64,000 nt of DNA from Periplaneta americana (GCF_040183065.1 NC_091132.1:90778606-90842605), one strand, 5' to 3'; positions 31,635 to 43,354 are shown, counted from the first letter of the stretch. The notes: a model not told the origin generated them from the letters alone. Program-made: numbers and translations.

Positions 31635-31887
31635 TATGAAGAGTCCACTGCAAGAATGATGGATGTCATTTGGAATACATTTTGCAGGAGAAGCAATTGA
31701 AAGTTTGAAATGCTTAGCGCTCAAAGCTTAACTGTGATTTTCCGATCATTACTGGACAATGACTATCAGTGTTAATGCCATATAACTCTCTATGTACATT
31801 CTATATGTCTTAACCAATGCATTGACAGTCTTGGTTCTTTTTCGACAAGAAAGTTACATCCATCATTCTTGCAGTGGACTCTTCATA
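31635..31887. mobile_element. 253-bp MITE with perfect 32-bp TIRs in a microsatellite
   Basis: Arms 31635-31666 and 31856-31887 are exact reverse complements (TATGAAGAGTCCACTGCAAG...). Both sides are embedded in ATATT repeats, so the target duplication cannot be read. No ORF. Superfamily unknown. Confidence 0.9.
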
Positions 31888-31962
31888 TTATATTATATTA
31901 TATTATATTATATTATATTATATTATATTACGGTATATTGTATTATATTATATTATCCACAC

Positions 31963-32215
31963 CTGTGGAGTAAGGTTAGCGCGTCTGGCCGCGAAACCAG
32001 GTGGCGCGGGTTCGATTCCCGTTTGGGACAAGTTACGTGTTGAGATTTTTTCCGGGGTTTTCCCTCAACTCAATATGAGCAAATTCTGGGTAACTATCGG
32101 TGCTAGACCTCGTATTCATTTTACCTGTATCACCTTCACCTCATTCAGACGCTAAATAACCTACGATGTTGATAAAGAGTCGTAAAATAACCGATTAAAA
32201 TAAATAAATATAGGC
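31963..32215 (+). mobile_element. tRNA-derived SINE (same family as 19312 and 43355)
   Basis: Begins CCACACCTGTGGAGTAAGG with B box GGGTTCGATTCC, the CCCTCAACTCAATATGAGCA body, and the AGACGCTAAATAACC and GAGTCGTAAAATAACC end with an AAATAAATA tail. Confidence 0.9.
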
Positions 32216-32299
32216 CTACTATACTCTACCTACCGTAGTGTAGTATATCATATGGCTTGAATTCATTTTAACTGATTTGTTATTTTTTATGATTATAAT

Positions 32300-32478
32300 A
32301 AATTATATTACGACGCTAATGAGTTACGGTACGGAAATTTCCAAACCTGGATATGAATTTTTGACTGAAGGAAACCATGAAAATCTTCAGGGATATTGAC
32401 CGGCCACGGAGTTTGAACCCACGATCTCCTGAGTACGTGTCTAGTGTGTTACCACTGGGCCACTAGCTGGGAACAATC
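32300..32478 (-). mobile_element. tRNA-derived SINE
   Basis: The minus strand starts CCCAGCTAGTGGCCCAGTGG (A box region) with GATCGTGGGTTCAAACTCC (B box). A short body includes GATTTTCATGGTTTCCTTCA and GGAAATTTCCGTACC. Confidence 0.8.
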
Positions 32479-32548
32479 ATCTTATAAGCTCAATAATTCA
32501 ACTGATTTTATGTGGAATAGTAATGATGATTTGATGATAATGATTGTA

Positions 32549-33639
32549 CAGGGACATCATTTAATTTTACTTCCATTTTTATTGTACCTGAGTTTTTGAA
32601 TGTACTTCACTCCCACCCCTTCTACTAATGAAGTTCAACCGTCCTCCACACAGATCCAAGACCGCATAAACTGTGCAGTTATATGCGGTCTTCGTAAACA
32701 GTACGTTCCAGAAATATGTTCGCGTTTTCCAGTGACGAAAGAGCTTTCAATATTGAATCATTTTCCCACAGGTATTGTTGACCATTTGCCTACGTCGTAT
32801 CCTGGTTTCTCCCACCAGATTTTATTCGCCAGCTAGTGGCTGGGGTGTCTTAGCTCTTTTCTGAGAACATTAATTTCTGTTAGTAATTGGACGTCTACGT
32901 AATATTATACAAATGTTTAAAATAATTTAAATAAAAGGACCTCGTTAAGTAATTAACTGTGACGTGACTTCCTTCCTTTCTACGACATAACCACTTGGAC
33001 TGACAGTAGATAGTATGTCTGAGTGATTTTATCTTTTCGGATCGGGCAGAAGTGAAGACTGAATTTACAGTACGTAAGGTACTCTTTTATAGAGAAGATA
33101 CAGAATTATTTCAATATGAGTTACTAGTACGAAGGACTAAACTGGTAATTGGGATTAGGTACAATAGTCTATAGTGCGATAATATGCACATTAGAACTGA
33201 AGCCTGTGTCGAAATGAACGGCCAGGATTAAAAAAAAAAAAGTGTTTAAATATCCATATTACGATTATTTTTCAATTTAACTTCATTCTCTATATTGTAC
33301 GCTAATTTGCTGTAGACAGTGTAATATACAGTGCATAATGAATACGTCCACATGGACAGCTCAGTTTGTGAGTAAAAACACTCATTGTTAATACTGTACT
33401 GATATTTGATTAAATAAAACCTAATGAAAATGATGAAACTCTAAAGCGCAATATTTCCTAGTTTACGTAAATGGATGAACTTCTTTTCTTCCCTCCTATA
33501 CCTAGTAAAGTGATTTGTTTGTATATTACGCCAGTATCATCGAACTCCAATCGTGGGAGGGGGTAACAAACGGCGTTAATCCAGAGGTATAGGCAAATTA
33601 ATATTAAAAAATGTTAGTAAAAATAAAATGATGTCCCTG
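32549..33639. mobile_element. Non-autonomous TA-flanked DNA transposon, 1091 bp
   Basis: The TIR CAGGGACATCATTT is present at both ends in inverted orientation and is flanked by TA at 32547-32548 and 33640-33641. This is the Tc1/mariner/pogo style; the CAGGGACATC start resembles pogo/Tigger-type ends, but that placement is tentative. No transposase frame seen. Confidence 0.75.
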
Positions 33640-33641
33640 TA

Positions 33642-34229
33642 CTAATGATAATGATAATTATAATAATGATAATGATGATGATGATGCTGAAAAATGTTAT
33701 ATTAATGCTGGGGGACTTTTGAAATTGAAGGGGATTTCCTAATAAGCAGTTTCATTGATTAGTCTGCGTCGTCATGTTCCCCAGTTCAAATGGACGCGAC
33801 TGCTGCGCTGTGACTGGGACACGCCAGTCTGGGATTTCCGTCCACAATTGCAGACAGCTGAGTACCTCTGTCTCACTCTAATTACATGAAATTCCTCCGC
33901 AAATCTGGTGTAGTTGCGTATTTGTTCAACCCAATTGCGCTAGAGATGGGTTTCTAATTCATTACTAATTGTGTAGTATAAATCACTTTCTCTATATTTA
34001 CATATCCTTTTACTACAAATCTAGTTGTAGGCACTAGTTGATTAGTTTTCACTGGCTCCTCATCGTAGAGATTATTCCTCAGTATGTGGGAAATGGTTTA
34101 GGAATAAATTAACGATCCAATTAGATAAACAATTTCATATAAAAGTAGTATTATTTCATTTTATTTCCAAGTTACGAGTTACCAACATTTCGTTTTCCAG
34201 CAATACTGACATGTCTTTACTCTTAAATA
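33642..34229. other. Intergenic, nothing recognised
   Basis: A short ATG/ATA-rich simple tract at about 33645-33690, otherwise unremarkable. Confidence 0.5.
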
Positions 34230-34422
34230 CAAGGCGTGCTGAAAAGTAATGCCTTCTAATTTTGTTTGTGAAAAGTTGTATCGTTATTTGAGTGAAAAAG
34301 AACTGGTAGTTCATACTACTGTACTGTTCATACCTCTAGATTTATTTTTCCACATGATTGCCCTGGCGATGAATACACTTCTTCCAACGGGTGACCAGTT
34401 TCTTGATACCGTCACTGCAGAA

Positions 34423-35426
34423 CAGTGATCGCCAAAAGCTGTGTCGCGACACATGCCTCTGCCTCGACTCAAGCGTAACCATGGCATCATACCCCCACCC
34501 TCTGTTTACAGCCATCTCTTCGATATAAGTAAAGACATTTATCAGCAGCGGACGTACACATGTAATGTTACAAGTGTGTAGGATAATATGTTTCGGTGTC
34601 TTTTCGAAAACAGATAAGTAAAAACTTAATTTTAAAGAGCATGGGAGGAAAAGTATTTATTTTGTGCAGATGGCAAAAATGTGAGATACTTAATTTGTTG
34701 TAAAATTTTAAATGAAATATAAAAGAGCAATCACGTTATCATTATTCTTCTTGTTATAAAGACTACCACGCCCTTACCTGTAAGTTGAATATTTCATTGA
34801 TAAACAAACAATAAAAAGTATTGGCTTCTATGTCTTAATCGGGGTAAAACACTTCCACGTTTTCTTCGACGTATGTAGTGTAATTTGAATATTTCATTAA
34901 TAAATAAATAATAAAAAGTATTGGCTTCTATGTCTTAATCGGTGTAAAATACTTCCACGTTTTCTTCGACGTATGTAGTGTAATTTGAATATTTCATTAA
35001 TAAATAAATAATAAAAAGTATCGATCGGCTTCTATGTCTTAATCGGAGTAAAATACTTCGACTTTTTTTAAGTACGTAGTTTAATTTATAACTTCGTGAC
35101 CAGCCTGGTACGTTTTTCTAATTTCAAATATCTGCTGATGTGAAGTACACGTTCTTTCTATGGTAAATAAGAAAATATATTTATTTTATTTTATTAATAA
35201 TACAAATATAATGGATAGGAGGATAAAAAATTAACATGGAACAAAGTCTGTATAGTTAATAAGTAGAAGAATATTATATTGCTTTCGTTTTTTGGTCACA
35301 GTCCGTCTCTGCACTGTTATTCACCGCATTACCTGAGGAGATCCCACTCCACCCCTCTTCTTGCGATAGTGGTGTGAGGGTTGCATTTCTATTACGTCAC
35401 AATTTCGTGGTGTTTGGCATCCACTG
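34423..35426. mobile_element. Non-autonomous hAT in mariner 3' end
   Basis: The ends CAGTGATCGCCAAA and (reverse complement) CAGTGGATGCCAAA are flanked by the 8-bp duplication CTGCAGAA / CTGTAGAA (34415-34422, 35427-35434; one mismatch). 1004 bp with no transposase. It carries a threefold 100-bp tandem repeat. Confidence 0.88.
34781..35085 (+). repeat. Three-unit 100-bp tandem repeat
   Basis: Units begin at 34781, 34881 and 34981 (TTGAATATTTCATT..., TTCTATGTCTTAATCGG..., TTCGACGTATGTAG). They lie inside the hAT. Confidence 0.95.
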
Positions 35427-36182
35427 CTGTAGAATGTTTCACACTGATGACGAAACCAGTCTCACTTCTGTCTGCACTGCAACGTCATAATTAAAGAGAT
35501 GTCCTCTCAGGTGTTCTTTAACTTTTGGGAACAGGTGAAAATCTGATGGCGCCAGGTTGGGACTATATGGAGGATGATCAACAACAGCGAAACCAAAACA
35601 GTGAATGTGTTCTGCTGTCATTTCACTGGTGTGCGGACTAACGTTATCATGCTATAGGAGAGGCTGTTCCATATATAAAAGAACACTTCGAATTCGAGCT
35701 TTACATTTTTTTTAGGGTTTCATAATACCCTACAGAATTAATGGTACTGACTTTAGGCATGAATATGCACCACACATTGAATACCCCGAAAGACTGTAAG
35801 CATTAGTTTGCCTGTTGATGTCACAGCCTTGAACTTTTTGGATGCATGTGATCCTTTGTGGCGGAACTGCATTGATGTCCTCGTGTTTTGGGGATCTTTC
35901 GTCACCTGTGACAATGTTCTTTAAGGATACACTGATGTGAAATTTTGTCATTTTTGGTCAAAAATATTGATTTTTTGTTTTTATCTTTAAAAAATTGTTC
36001 ATGGTGTAGAGATGTCCTCTCCCAATTTTCATGGCCATACGATCGGTCTATCAGCTGTTTAGGGCCACATTTCGAAAAGGTTGCGCGCTCTGACTGGTAA
36101 TGTAAATTCCCCGTCCACGCCCTCAACTCTGAATTCTGCGACGATTGTGGAAATTACGTTCTATTTAATATATTATTTATTA

Positions 36183-37605
36183 CACTACTGTTTGTAAAAA
36201 GACAACACCCAGAAAGAATGGCCCGAACGACTCCAATCTCGGGAGATGTGTAGAACAGTTTACCATCAATAATTGATTACATTTCCATAGAAATGGCGTA
36301 CACATAGGCCAAACAGTGACGTCTCTTGTTTCACCAGCAAGGTCAATGTTATGCCTTGCTCAGTCAGTGCAGAGCTTCCAAAGGAAGTGGAAACATGAAT
36401 CTAGTGTAGGTATGCCTCGTCGACGAGGAAGGCCGCAATATCAGTACGTGAATGAGTTCGGGGGAAATGATTGTTCTCCAGTAAGCAGATTTGTCATACC
36501 GTGACATTTCGGCTCGTACAGGGCATGCTGCTATGACAGTGATGCATGTGTGGAACCAGTGGATAGAAGAGGGTCGTACACGGAGACGAGCGGATACTGG
36601 ACCACGTAATGTGACCACAGCACGGGATGACCGCCATCTTATCCTCTTGGCCGTGTCGGACCGTACAGCTTCATCCACAATGTTGAATCGACGTTGGAGT
36701 ACTGCATGGTGTGTTGATCTATCTGCCGTCGTTCGTCGCCGTCTTTTGAGGGATGGACTAGTGGCTCGCAAGCCGTTGCGTCGGCTTCCACTGTCCAGAA
36801 ACCACCAACGTCTCAGACTATAATGAGCACGTGAACATCGTCACTGGCGTGCTGAGTAGCAAAATGTAGTGTTTTCGGACAAGTCATGCTAGTCCTACTT
36901 GTCCTACAATGATGGTTGCATACATGTTAGACCCTACCGTGGTGAACACAATATGAGAGCCTGCATTGTTGAGCAGCATAGCGGAGAAACGCTAGTGTGA
37001 TAGTTTGGGGCGCCAATGGATACAATATGCGATCTCGCCTTCTACGTATTCAGGACAATCTGAACAGCAATCGCTACATTAGGGAGGTTTTATAGCCCGA
37101 AGTACTGCCCCTCCTTCAGGCAAACACATGCCATATTTCAGCAGGACAATGACCAGCAACATGTGGCGAGGATTGTGCAAGCCTTCTTTGAAGAACGACG
37201 GGTATCCTCTTCCCTGGCCTGCACGTTCGCCAGACATGTCGCTCATTGAACATGTCTGGGAAATAGTTGGTTGGCAATTTGTTCGTCATGGTCCTCCAGC
37301 ACCGACCCTTGACTCTTTGTGGATTCGCATACAAACTGCATGAAGGGAGATTCCCCAGGAACATATCCAGTCTCTCTTTGATTCCATGCCACGACACTTA
37401 GAAGCTCTGATTGCAGCGCATGGAAGCTTCACACCATACAGAAATCTCACGGTCACAGATCAGGTACAATTCTGTAATTCTAATCATTTGTATATTGTTA
37501 TGTACCTAATCTGAGGTATCAATTTCATTTCAGTCACATGTATCTTTCTTGGTATTGCAATTTCCACAAACATTTCTGTACATTAGATTTCTAATTCAGA
37601 CAGTG
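36183..37605 (+). mobile_element. Tc1-like transposon nested in the TTAA element
   Basis: Imperfect ends CACTACTGTTTGTAA and (reverse complement) CACTGTCTGAATTAG are flanked by TA (36181-36182, 37606-37607). The 1423-bp length is normal for the family. Confidence 0.8.
36316..37390 (+). pseudogene. Tc1-like DD34E transposase, frameshifted
   Basis: The helix-turn-helix part (SYRDISARTGHAAMTVMHVWNQW) is at about 36485-36565. It is followed by DRHLILLAVSDRTASSTML.RRW and a second HTH (VRRRLLRDGLVARKPLRRLPLS) to about 36820. The first Asp region is damaged (FSDKSC, about 36878). Later frames read IFQQDNDQQHVARIVQAFFEER (second Asp, about 37133-37200) and SPDMSLIEHVWEIVG (Glu, about 37210-37270). 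The remainder (WIRIQTA) ends near 37340. Several frameshifts make it inactive. Confidence 0.85.
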
Positions 37606-38267
37606 TAGCATCTCGACTTCTCGAAATATTCCTTCATAGGATCCAACAGATGTCACTTCAAAGGATGCTTTCCTTTGAAAAATATTCAGTTACCAAGGAG
37701 ATCACAACTCTTATCTAAAGAAAAATTCCATTTGTTGCTAGTAGCCATAACAACGTGTTTTCCATGCTTGGTTTTTGTTTTGTTATACAAGAAATATTTG
37801 CAAGTTTCTAACAGTTTTATTGTTAATGTTATAATAGTGTCTACAGTCTATAGTGATTTGTTTTCATAAGTTTACATGTTTTTTTTTTTTTTCAGTATTC
37901 ATCTTTATTTACTAGTGCAGTTAGGTGTCACTGCATGGTAGTGTATATAAAAGTTCTGCGTATAATAAGCAAGGCCTATATATCTCAAAATGCCTAGAAA
38001 ATCAAAAAGATTGAGTTCTTATTTATTATCATCCCAAACTTTGAAGTCAATTTTCTCCACTTTCAGTTTTTGTACATTTTGCATTGCTAAACATGCTACT
38101 CTTCCTACAAATTTTGTACTACATGCATGATTTTTTTTTTTTGGTTTCTGAATGTGTTGTTAACAAAACTTACTATCAGAATTATACCTAACATTCATAT
38201 TTCATTTAATATTAATTTTTCTTTATGCTCGAGTTGATTTTTTTTTTTCGTTTTTACACTTTAGTGC

Positions 38268-38313
<46 letters not shown>

Positions 38314-39082
38314 ATTTTTAGTAGAATAAAAGGAAAAATTGTATAGTAAGTTTTATTTCCGAGGGTCTGACAAGTATGTAGACAAAATTTCAGGCGAAAA
38401 TATTTGAACTTGTGGGAGGAGTAGTAATTTTTGAAAAGCTAAATTTACACAATTTAAAATTACAAAATTATTAATAATTCATATATTTCTGCATCAAATG
38501 AGATGAAATTTTGTACACAGACTATTTGTATACAGTACCACAACTGTACAAAATTTCAGAGATCTACATAGAATAGTTTAGAAATTTCAAATTTCACATC
38601 AGTATACCCTTAAGAATTCATCGCCTTCCCGTTCGTAGCGCAAAACCAATTGTTGGCAAATGTCCAATCTCTTCTGTTTCATGCCAGGAAGGAGCATTTG
38701 GGGCACCCATCCTGCGCAAATTTTCCGGAATCTCACTTCTGTAATTATCGCCTGCACACGTTATCTTGATATGCCACATTGGATTGACAGATATTCTTGC
38801 GTTATGCGACGATTCGCTGTAATAAGTTCATTGATACGATTCCGATGAGGGTCATCTGTTGCAGTACGTGATCTTCCACTTGCGTCCTTTGTCACACAAG
38901 TTGAGAGTTGCACAAGGTTCATTACGAGCAGAGCAGACCAACGTCTCACAATACTGATTTCGACATATTGATCACTATAAACAGCCTCCAATCTCCGATG
39001 AATGTCTGTCGGAGGCACATTTTCTGCTGTTAAAAACTCGATCACAACACGCTGCTTCAGACGGTGCGACATAGTTCTGCTA

Positions 39083-39515
39083 CACTGATATTCAAAGGGA
39101 TCTGATCTACGATTTTATGATCGTGTAAGCGAAATTTCCAACCACGAGATAAGTCAGAACCAAAGATATAAAAATTGACGAACTTTGAAATAGTTCCGCT
39201 AGTTCTCAATAGGTGGCACCATGATTGGGACAGTTAAAAGTGTCAGAGAAAATGATTATGTTGATTAAGCATTAATATTGTTATCACAATTGACAATATC
39301 AGCGGTTTCCAGGTAAACCCAGTGTTGTTTTACAATCAGTTGAGTGGGATGAAAAATTTAATTCTATAATGCGGGAATATTTATCGACAATTGGCAACAG
39401 TGACTATTATCTTCCACATCTATTTATAGAAGCAATAACTAAACAATTCACATTTACTCCAACAAATTATCGATCACTATCGATGAGTTGGATCAGATAT
39501 CTTTGAATGTCAGTG
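39083..39515. mobile_element. 433-bp TA-flanked MITE in mariner 5' region
   Basis: Inverted ends CACTGATATTCAAAGGGATC and CACTGACATTCAAAGATATC (reverse complement) are flanked by TA (39081-39082, 39516-39517). No ORF. A Tc1/mariner-type non-autonomous element. Confidence 0.85.
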
Positions 39516-39668
39516 TACACGTCGCCATGTTTCACGCTACAACTCAGAGTTCTCTACTGATAGAGATACGAAACTTGAGTGACTGAAAGCAGAAAGTTCA
39601 CAGATATTTTTAACTATATTCACAGCGGCAAAAAAGTAGGAGGAATTAGTTTTCAGCATACCCTCGTA

Positions 39669-41285
39669 TATTTCACAAAGTTCTAACTAATATTACCGAA
39701 TCAAAAATAGTAGGACTACTTTATTTTTGGTCAGCATGATGCAAGGTTACCGTTTAAGGCAGCATATTAGACATAACGAATCTATTTTAAATGGATGTAG
39801 CTCCCCCTCTGCTACTGCGTATACTACTACAGTGATATAGGTCTAACGAGCGGATTTCGTGTTCAGAGACCGCCAGAACTGATTATCTTGTTTATTTTTT
39901 TCGCAGGTTTACTCTAACTTTAAGGCAAATATTTGGTAATCACACTACGAATTCTTTAACTCACGCAGCCCAAATACTGCCTTGTTACCATCAATTCCAC
40001 GGTATTGCATAACTGAACAGTTCATACAGTGCCATTAAACATCAGATTAAAGAAAGATGCTTTGGATTTGTAGTTCTGCTTTCTGTCATTTTCATGACAG
40101 CCAAATTTTATAATCATTAATGGTACATATTGTGACATCATTAGCTTCTATCACGTGACCACAAGCAATGTTTGCAAAATGGTCAAGGACGATAGTTCGC
40201 TTCGACAGCTTGCTTACTTGTTAAAGAATTACTTTTGTCCGAGATCGTGCGTATTTGCTTGTTTTCCGCACAAAACCAATCCACGGAAAGTCTAAAATTA
40301 AACATTCAGTATTTCCAACCTAACACACGTAACAATTTCCCTCTTCTTACCGCTTAAGTGACATATTGATTTTACTGCTTTAGGCTTTTAACATATTATT
40401 TTTAGAGACGTTCAATATAGTAATAATTATTATTGGAAATTTACCACTGCAATTTCACCTAAATTGCACTGTTAATTATTGTTTTTAAATATTTCCAAAA
40501 ATTAAGTAAACTCTACAACTCCACTAAAGTTACTGCATTCGTGATGCAAGTAACATTAAGGAAGCCGTGGAAAAATTAACAAGATTCCAGACTCTGCTGC
40601 TATCTATAGTGCTAATGCTTCAACTTCGACGGAAACTGGGAAATCAATATTCATGCAAAAAAGTTTCACAATAGAAAAAACTGGTGGTGGTGTTCCAGTG
40701 ACTCTGAATAACTGCACAAATGTAACAATTAATTTCAATGTGCAGAATTAGATGTCAAAGATATTTTCCATTTCTAAACATCTCCTTGACCGGCAAAATT
40801 AAACTTGCCGATGTTATTACTGCAATATGTTATATAAATAATATTGTTAAAATATTAAAATGAAAAATAAATGATTACATAACCTTACCGTTTGTTTTAA
40901 GTTCGCATTTATAGACTGGGGGAAGAAAAAAGACAGACGTATATCACGGCCTACTGGAGTATAGTAAACAAAGAAAACATTTTAAAGCAACAATGTTGAA
41001 GATAGATATTTTTGTTTTGCAAATTTGCCGTCTTTGAACAGAAACCAAGATGGAGATTTCATTGCAACTAATTACAAATTCCTCTTTCAGGTATGTAATA
41101 AACGATCTTTGCACAAAATAATGTACGATACACGAGCGGTATGTTTTCTTTCAATTCTCGGAAATTAAAAAAGCTCAACTATGTTTCGCTTTTTCAAACT
41201 TTTCCTCGAACATGAAAACTTCAACATACCGCTCTTGTAACGCATATTACTATTTCAAGAGAAAAAATCTTCTTCGGAAATTCAC
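39669..41285. other. Intergenic, nothing recognised
   Basis: AT-rich unique-looking sequence, no coding or repeat signal that I can support. Confidence 0.5.
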
Positions 41286-41289
41286 CTCA

Positions 41290-41830
41290 GACTACGGAAA
41301 TGCGTAATTGGGTGCCAGCAGTGTTAGGAGATGAGTGAAACATATCAAAGACGTCAACAAGAGCATCCAAGATGAGCCTCCTAGCTATCGCCCTCCACAG
41401 AACGCAACAAGGAAAAAGGTGATGAATTCTGGGATGCATTCTGGTTGAATTAGCTGAACCTGGGGAGACCATAAATGCTGTCCGCTATATCTAGACACTT
41501 TTGAAGTTCTGTCGTGCATTTCGCGAGAAACGACTGGAAAGATAATCATCTTGCAACACGATAACACCTGGTCTTACATTGCTCGGACATTTGGGCAAGA
41601 AACTCTTCCGCAACCTCCCAACAGTCCCGACTTGGCACCCTCCGACTACCAACTTTTCGGGTCTGTAAAGGAACAGCTGCAAGTCCAAGAACTTTAGATT
41701 GATCAGTGAGAGATATATACACAAATGATGTTGCAGATGGAGTCCGCCGTCTCCCAAGAATTTGGCAAATTTGTTGACATGCCAGGAGACTATATTTGAA
41801 GTATGTCATGTCAAATGTAACCTAAATAAA
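41290..41830 (+). pseudogene. Mariner transposase C-terminal relic
   Basis: In shifting plus-strand frames it reads ELAEPGETINAVRYI, then FREKRLERIIILQHDNTWSYIA (second Asp motif LQHDNARPH decayed), then ETLPQPPNSPDLAPSDYQLFGSVKEQLQ (third Asp motif SPDLAPSDYHLF) and a tail. It keeps two catalytic-region motifs but has stops and no N-terminal half. A different mariner family from the copies at 17.7 and 34.2 kb. No TIRs identified. Confidence 0.85.
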
Positions 41831-42393
41831 TTTAATGTGAAACAGTAACAATGTTGCCATTATTTTTCAATACTCTAGTAGAGGATTGGAGAACTGGGCG
41901 AAAATTGTGGCGTTGCGTCACTCATCGGATACGTCACTCACCCCTTCCTTCCATCCTCGCGTCATTGACTTGGTAAGGGACGGGATTTGTATTCAGTGTC
42001 TGTCTTATGTGATTGCGTACGGGCCATAGATACGTCATTCAACGCCGGTGGAGAGGTAGACGGGGAACCAACGATTTCCCCATGCTTTCCACTCCTGTCT
42101 CGCCAGTCCTGCATCTTTCCTCTAGTATTTTAGGCACCGTACTGAACCAAGTATCATACTTTGATTAAGGAAAATGTTTCTGTTTAAAATAATATATTTT
42201 ATATACATAAAATTATATAAGAAAAATTATTTTTAAAATGTTACATAATATGTAACGAGCATTATAAGGAGCAATGGTCATACTCCACTTGAAAACATGT
42301 TATGCAGTATAATATAGTGTTAGTGTTACAATATCCACTGTTTAAACACTCTGAACGTTCTGTCTGTCTTAAATCTCGTATATGAATTCTGTA
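41831..42393. other. Intergenic, nothing recognised
   Basis: No gene or termini seen. Confidence 0.5.
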
Positions 42394-42615
42394 GTGCTTG
42401 GGAAAAGTGACACAAGTCAGTTTCCACAAACCTTTTTTGATAATTTATTGACAACTTACGGAACATCTGTTCGCTTGGAAAAAAATACATAGGTATTCCT
42501 CCCATTACAATATTCCTACAGAAAAAATCAAATCGACATAAACCAGCGCAAGTTGTCAATAAATTATCAAATAAGTTTTGTGAAAACTGACTGATGTCAC
42601 TTTTCCCAAGCACTG
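42394..42615. mobile_element. 222-bp palindromic MITE
   Basis: The arms (about 70 bp, GTGCTTGGGAAAAGTGAC...) match inverted at both ends. TA lies at 42392-42393 and 42616-42617, with a two-base loss (CA) at the left end. Tc1/mariner-type. Confidence 0.85.
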
Positions 42616-42652
42616 TAGAATTATTTCCTCGGAAGATTTTAGTGATTAATAC

Positions 42653-42952
42653 TTGTGTTCCCCATTAAATCTACTAGAAGAATATACGCAATCTTTTGAA
42701 CTAAGCCTTGGTGTCCCAACCGCTCACGGAAATACCCGATTCGAACTTAGTCTCTCAGACGCCGGCCACTTTCATTTTGACCAAGTGTACAATCTTAAAT
42801 TTGTAATGAAAGACGGAACACAATTGAATCCACAGACACACCGTTTACAAGATTGTTTTACTGTTAAGTTACGAAAAATAAAAATGGCTGATTTGCAGAA
42901 ATTACCTGGTGCTACAGTGGCTGTTCTTACAATGAAAATTAAACAAAAGTAA
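42653..42952 (+). CDS. Unidentified open frame, possible exon
   Basis: An open frame that I do not recognise. Composition is unlike a random AT-rich ORF: FELSLSDAGHFHFDQVYNLKF, then QDCFTVKLRKIKMADLQKLPGATVAVL. It ends KIKQK directly at a good donor-like AAA|GTAAGT (about 42949). No ATG with context is evident in the body; the first codon used is arbitrary. It lies between a MITE and a decayed Harbinger. It could be an exon of a host or element gene, or a chance frame. Confidence 0.25.
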   Translation: MCSPLNLLEEYTQSFELSLGVPTAHGNTRFELSLSDAGHFHFDQVYNLKFVMKDGTQLNPQTHRLQDCFTVKLRKIKMADLQKLPGATVAVLTMKIKQK

Positions 42953-42962
42953 GTAGAAAGAA

Positions 42963-43312
42963 ATGATCAAAACAGTGGTTTTTAATAGAATAGAGTCTAT
43001 TCACATTACTCTGCTAAACGGACTGAAGCTCAAACTTGAAGATTTGTTTAATTATCTACTCATTAACGAAGAGATCTACTACGAGTTACTGACAATGGTA
43101 ACTCAACATAATGAAAGTCAAGAGACTAGAATGAGAAATGCAGTAAAATCTCATGAACGTCTTAGTATTACATTGCGATTTTAGCAATGGGAATTGGTTA
43201 CTAAGCTTGGAATTACTAATGTGTTTTATCTTCCCAAAGTCGGGGGAAACTGTAGCAGACACTTGTGCTGATATTTATGAGGGATTAAGAAGGCATTGCC
43301 TTGAAGTAAGTA
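42963..43312 (+). pseudogene. PIF/Harbinger transposase N-terminal relic
   Basis: Reads EIYYELLTMVTQHNESQETRMRNAVKSHERLSITLRF, the usual N-terminal block of one PIF/Harbinger transposase group (F..LL..I.P.I...DT.MR.AI...ERL..TLRFLATG). After a stop, other frames read LAMGIGY and then GETVADTCADIYEGLRRHCLE, ending at a GTAAGTA donor-like site (about 43309). It is not related closely to the intact copy at 2995. No catalytic core remains. Confidence 0.7.
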
Positions 43313-43354
43313 CTTTTATTATGTGCTTTTGATAAAAACGTCAATTGTTTTTTT

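Larger units (their letters stand above)
35925..38609. mobile_element. TTAA-targeting DNA transposon inside mariner
   Basis: Ends GGATACACTGATGTGAAATT and (reverse complement) GGGTATACTGATGTGAAATT are flanked by TTAA on both sides (35921-35924, 38610-38613). TTAA duplication is shared by piggyBac and Kolobok. The GGG start and lack of CCC favour Kolobok-like, but this is uncertain. No complete transposase; a short plus-strand start MPRKSKRLSS at about 37990 is unplaced. It hosts the Tc1 copy at 36183-37605 and an (AT)n tract at about 38270-38310. Confidence 0.85.
34335..39072 (-). pseudogene. Mariner DD34D transposase, split by two insertions
   Basis: The N-terminus starts at ATG 39072 with the helix-turn-helix region (LKQRVVIEFLTAE.V.PTDIHRRLEAVY), then TATDDPHRNRINELI. 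It runs to YEREGDEFL at about 38614. The frame then resumes at about 35920 as KNIVTGDE, holding the first catalytic Asp. A frame change follows (QFRHKGSHASKKFK, then GKLMLTVF). The third-Asp motif is DHPPYSPNLAPSDFHLF at about 35590-35540. The C-terminus resumes past the hAT at about 34420 with SDGIKKLVTRWKKCI and ends HVEK near 34338. GDEFL and KNIVTGDE join exactly at the TTAA site. The second-Asp region is degraded. Internal frameshifts make it inactive even without the insertions. Confidence 0.88.
34230..39666 (-). mobile_element. Mariner carrying four nested transposons
   Basis: The left TIR CAAGGCGTGCTGAAAAGTAAT and right TIR (reverse complement) CGAGGGTATGCTGAAAAC are flanked by TA (34228-34229, 39667-39668). 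It spans 5437 bp. Subtracting the three direct insertions (34423-35426, 35925-38609, 39083-39515) leaves 1315 bp, the normal mariner length. A Tc1 copy is nested one level deeper, inside 35925-38609. Confidence 0.92.

Noticed and set aside
31441-31700. Tyr/Ile-rich open frames
   Set aside because: Translations of the TATAT minisatellite.
35439-35621. Independent mariner gene
   Set aside because: It is the C-terminal part of the single split mariner at 34230-39666, as shown by the summed length and exact junctions.
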